Part shown: positions 63,131 through 64,000 of the stretch, piece after piece
Position numbering within the stretch: the first letter of the stretch is position 1
How the letters are laid out: each line of letters opens with the position of its first letter
From: Ensifer aridi
GTDB lineage: Bacteria; Pseudomonadota; Alphaproteobacteria; Rhizobiales; Rhizobiaceae
DNA: 64,000 nucleotides
NCBI RefSeq assembly: GCF_002078505.1
Contig: NZ_LUAV01000016.1
Location: forward strand, 121,081 to 185,080
Direction: 5' to 3'
Translations under genes and position numbers: made by a program
Notes under the pieces: generated by a model
Told to the model about the DNA's origin: nothing
What the model saw: only the letters and a program-made list of their open reading frames with translations
Databases searched by the model: none

Positions 63131-63245
63131 AATTAGGGCGACGGCCGGTAACGGTCATTTGAGAATGGAGCCTGTCGCGGGAGATACAACGCCTTGAAGG
63201 CGCCCCACTTGCTCGCCAAATGATGCCGAAATGAAGGAGACTGCG

Positions 63246-63908
63246 ATGATGGAGAAAAAATCCGGCGACGGCCGCAATCGGGCAATCTCGCGGCGCGTCT
63301 TCGTGGGCGGCCTTGCTGCGCTCGCCGGCCTGACTGCCACGACATTCGACGCGAGGGAGGCTTCGGCACAGGCGCCCGCTATAGCGCAAAAGATCGCCGA
63401 TCATTTCTCGTCGGTGAAGACAATGGCCGGAGAATTCGTGCAGTTCGGCCCGCGTGGCGAACAGACGGGCGGCAAATTTTACATCCGCCGGCCGGGGCGC
63501 ATCCGCTTCAATTACGAGGCCCCCTCGCCGATGCGGGTGATCGCCGACGGCAGGTCCGTCGTCATCGGCAACATGAAACTTAAGACCTGGGACATCTATC
63601 CGCTGTCGAAGACGCCGCTCAACCTGCTCTTGAGCGAAAGGATCGACTTGAGCAGTAGGATGGTGCGAGGCGTCAAGGTCGAATCGGACCTCATCACCAT
63701 CGTGCTCGGCGACCGCTCGATTTTCGGCGATTCGACGATCACGATGATGTTCGATCCGAAGACCTATGATCTTAGGCAATGGACGATCACCGATGCGCAG
63801 AAGAAGGACACGTCGGTGATGATCTTCAACGTCCGGACGGGCATGCAGCTGGATGACAAGGTCTTCCGCATCCCCTATGACGAGGTGCGGAACAAGGGAG
63901 GCAAATGA
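63246..63908 (+). CDS. LolA-family outer-membrane lipoprotein carrier-like protein
   Basis: This 220-residue protein has the LolA fold signatures FSSVKTMAGEFVQFGPRGEQ, GGKFYIRRPGRIRFNYEAPS, MRVIADGRSVVIGN and the LDDKVFRIP C-terminus. LolA proteins carry lipoproteins across the periplasm. The N-terminus SRRVFVGGLAALAGLTATTF fits a twin-arginine signal (S-R-R-x-F) with a moderately hydrophobic core and an AxA-like site (ASAQA), unlike the Sec signal of E. coli LolA. The start was chosen by AAGGAG 6 nt upstream. It follows ftsK by 115 bp, a common rhizobial order. Confidence 0.9.
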   Translation: MMEKKSGDGRNRAISRRVFVGGLAALAGLTATTFDAREASAQAPAIAQKIADHFSSVKTMAGEFVQFGPRGEQTGGKFYIRRPGRIRFNYEAPSPMRVIADGRSVVIGNMKLKTWDIYPLSKTPLNLLLSERIDLSSRMVRGVKVESDLITIVLGDRSIFGDSTITMMFDPKTYDLRQWTITDAQKKDTSVMIFNVRTGMQLDDKVFRIPYDEVRNKGGK

Positions 63909-63933
63909 GCTGGCGCGCCCAGCCTGAATGCCA

Positions 63934-64000
63934 CTGCATGTCTCCTTAGATCGACCTCGATCTAAGGAGACATGCAGCAGTTCAGAGTGCTACAGCGACC
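63934..64000. repeat. Two-module palindromic repeat, copy 6 (cut by window end)
   Basis: Module A (63934-63977, CTGCATG to CATGCAG around TTAGATCGACCTCGATCTAA) is followed by the linker CAGTTCAGAGTG and the first bases of module B (CTACAGCGACC), which runs out of the window. The order A then B is that of copy 3. Confidence 0.8.

Overview
The window reads as the chromosome of a Sinorhizobium/Ensifer-type alphaproteobacterium. The evidence is high GC, rhizobial gene orders (rplU-rpmA-obgE-proB-proA-nadD-rsfS-rlmH-ctpA-rppH; imuA-imuB-dnaE2; glnK-amtB-ftsK-lolA), many short mosaic palindromic intergenic repeats of rhizobial type, and GTTC-N7-GTTC and TTAA-N7-TTAAC regulatory motifs. Species was not determined.

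Left edge (1-1975): the last codons of an amidase, a 50-residue unknown protein, an unknown protein and a DUF429-type protein that ends 7 bp before a tRNA-Ser(CGA).

Genomic island (1976-18821): about 16.8 kb bracketed by two complete tRNA-Ser(CGA) genes, both on the minus strand, visibly poorer in GC than the flanks and rich in orphan genes. Its left half looks like a defence cluster: a HEPN-like protein, a nuclease-methyltransferase fusion, a GIY-YIG nuclease, and a convergent Mrr-type endonuclease with a probable base-reading N-terminal domain. Next come an HTH/coiled-coil protein, a periplasmic protein, a serine recombinase, a remarkable nested palindrome and a CxxCx5C protein. The right half has a tyrosine integrase, an XRE-ImmA/IrrE regulator-protease, two very small genes, a frameshifted fragment of a second integrase, an ASCH / P-loop kinase-like / GNAT trio, and an unknown protein ending in two membrane spans. 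The recombinases lie in the interior, so the island is probably composite.

Core region A (18822-33800): ribosomal proteins L21 and L27, two acetyltransferases, an EEP hydrolase, the GTPase ObgE, the first two proline enzymes, NadD, RsfS, RlmH, then cell-envelope genes (EnvC-like, CtpA, YibQ-like), the RNA pyrophosphohydrolase RppH, and bacterioferritin with its ferredoxin behind Irr-type boxes.

Core region B (33800-58111): the SOS mutagenesis cassette imuA-imuB-dnaE2 behind a LexA box, a zincin-like protein, a CoA-ester lyase, leuD, a RidA protein, a DUF534-type ABC importer, rlmN, a YbbA/YbbP/TesA-like group, thpR, a tyrosine phosphatase, pterin dehydratase, an IalB-like protein, a Lon-substrate-domain protein, a Trm112-like protein, a UbiH-type monooxygenase and acyl-CoA thioesterase II.

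Right edge (58112-64000): sigma-54-type promoter, glnK and amtB (nitrogen control and ammonium uptake), then ftsK behind a CtrA-type box, and a LolA-family protein with a twin-arginine-like signal. Six copies of one two-module palindromic repeat punctuate the core regions; one of them encodes the C-terminus of NadD.
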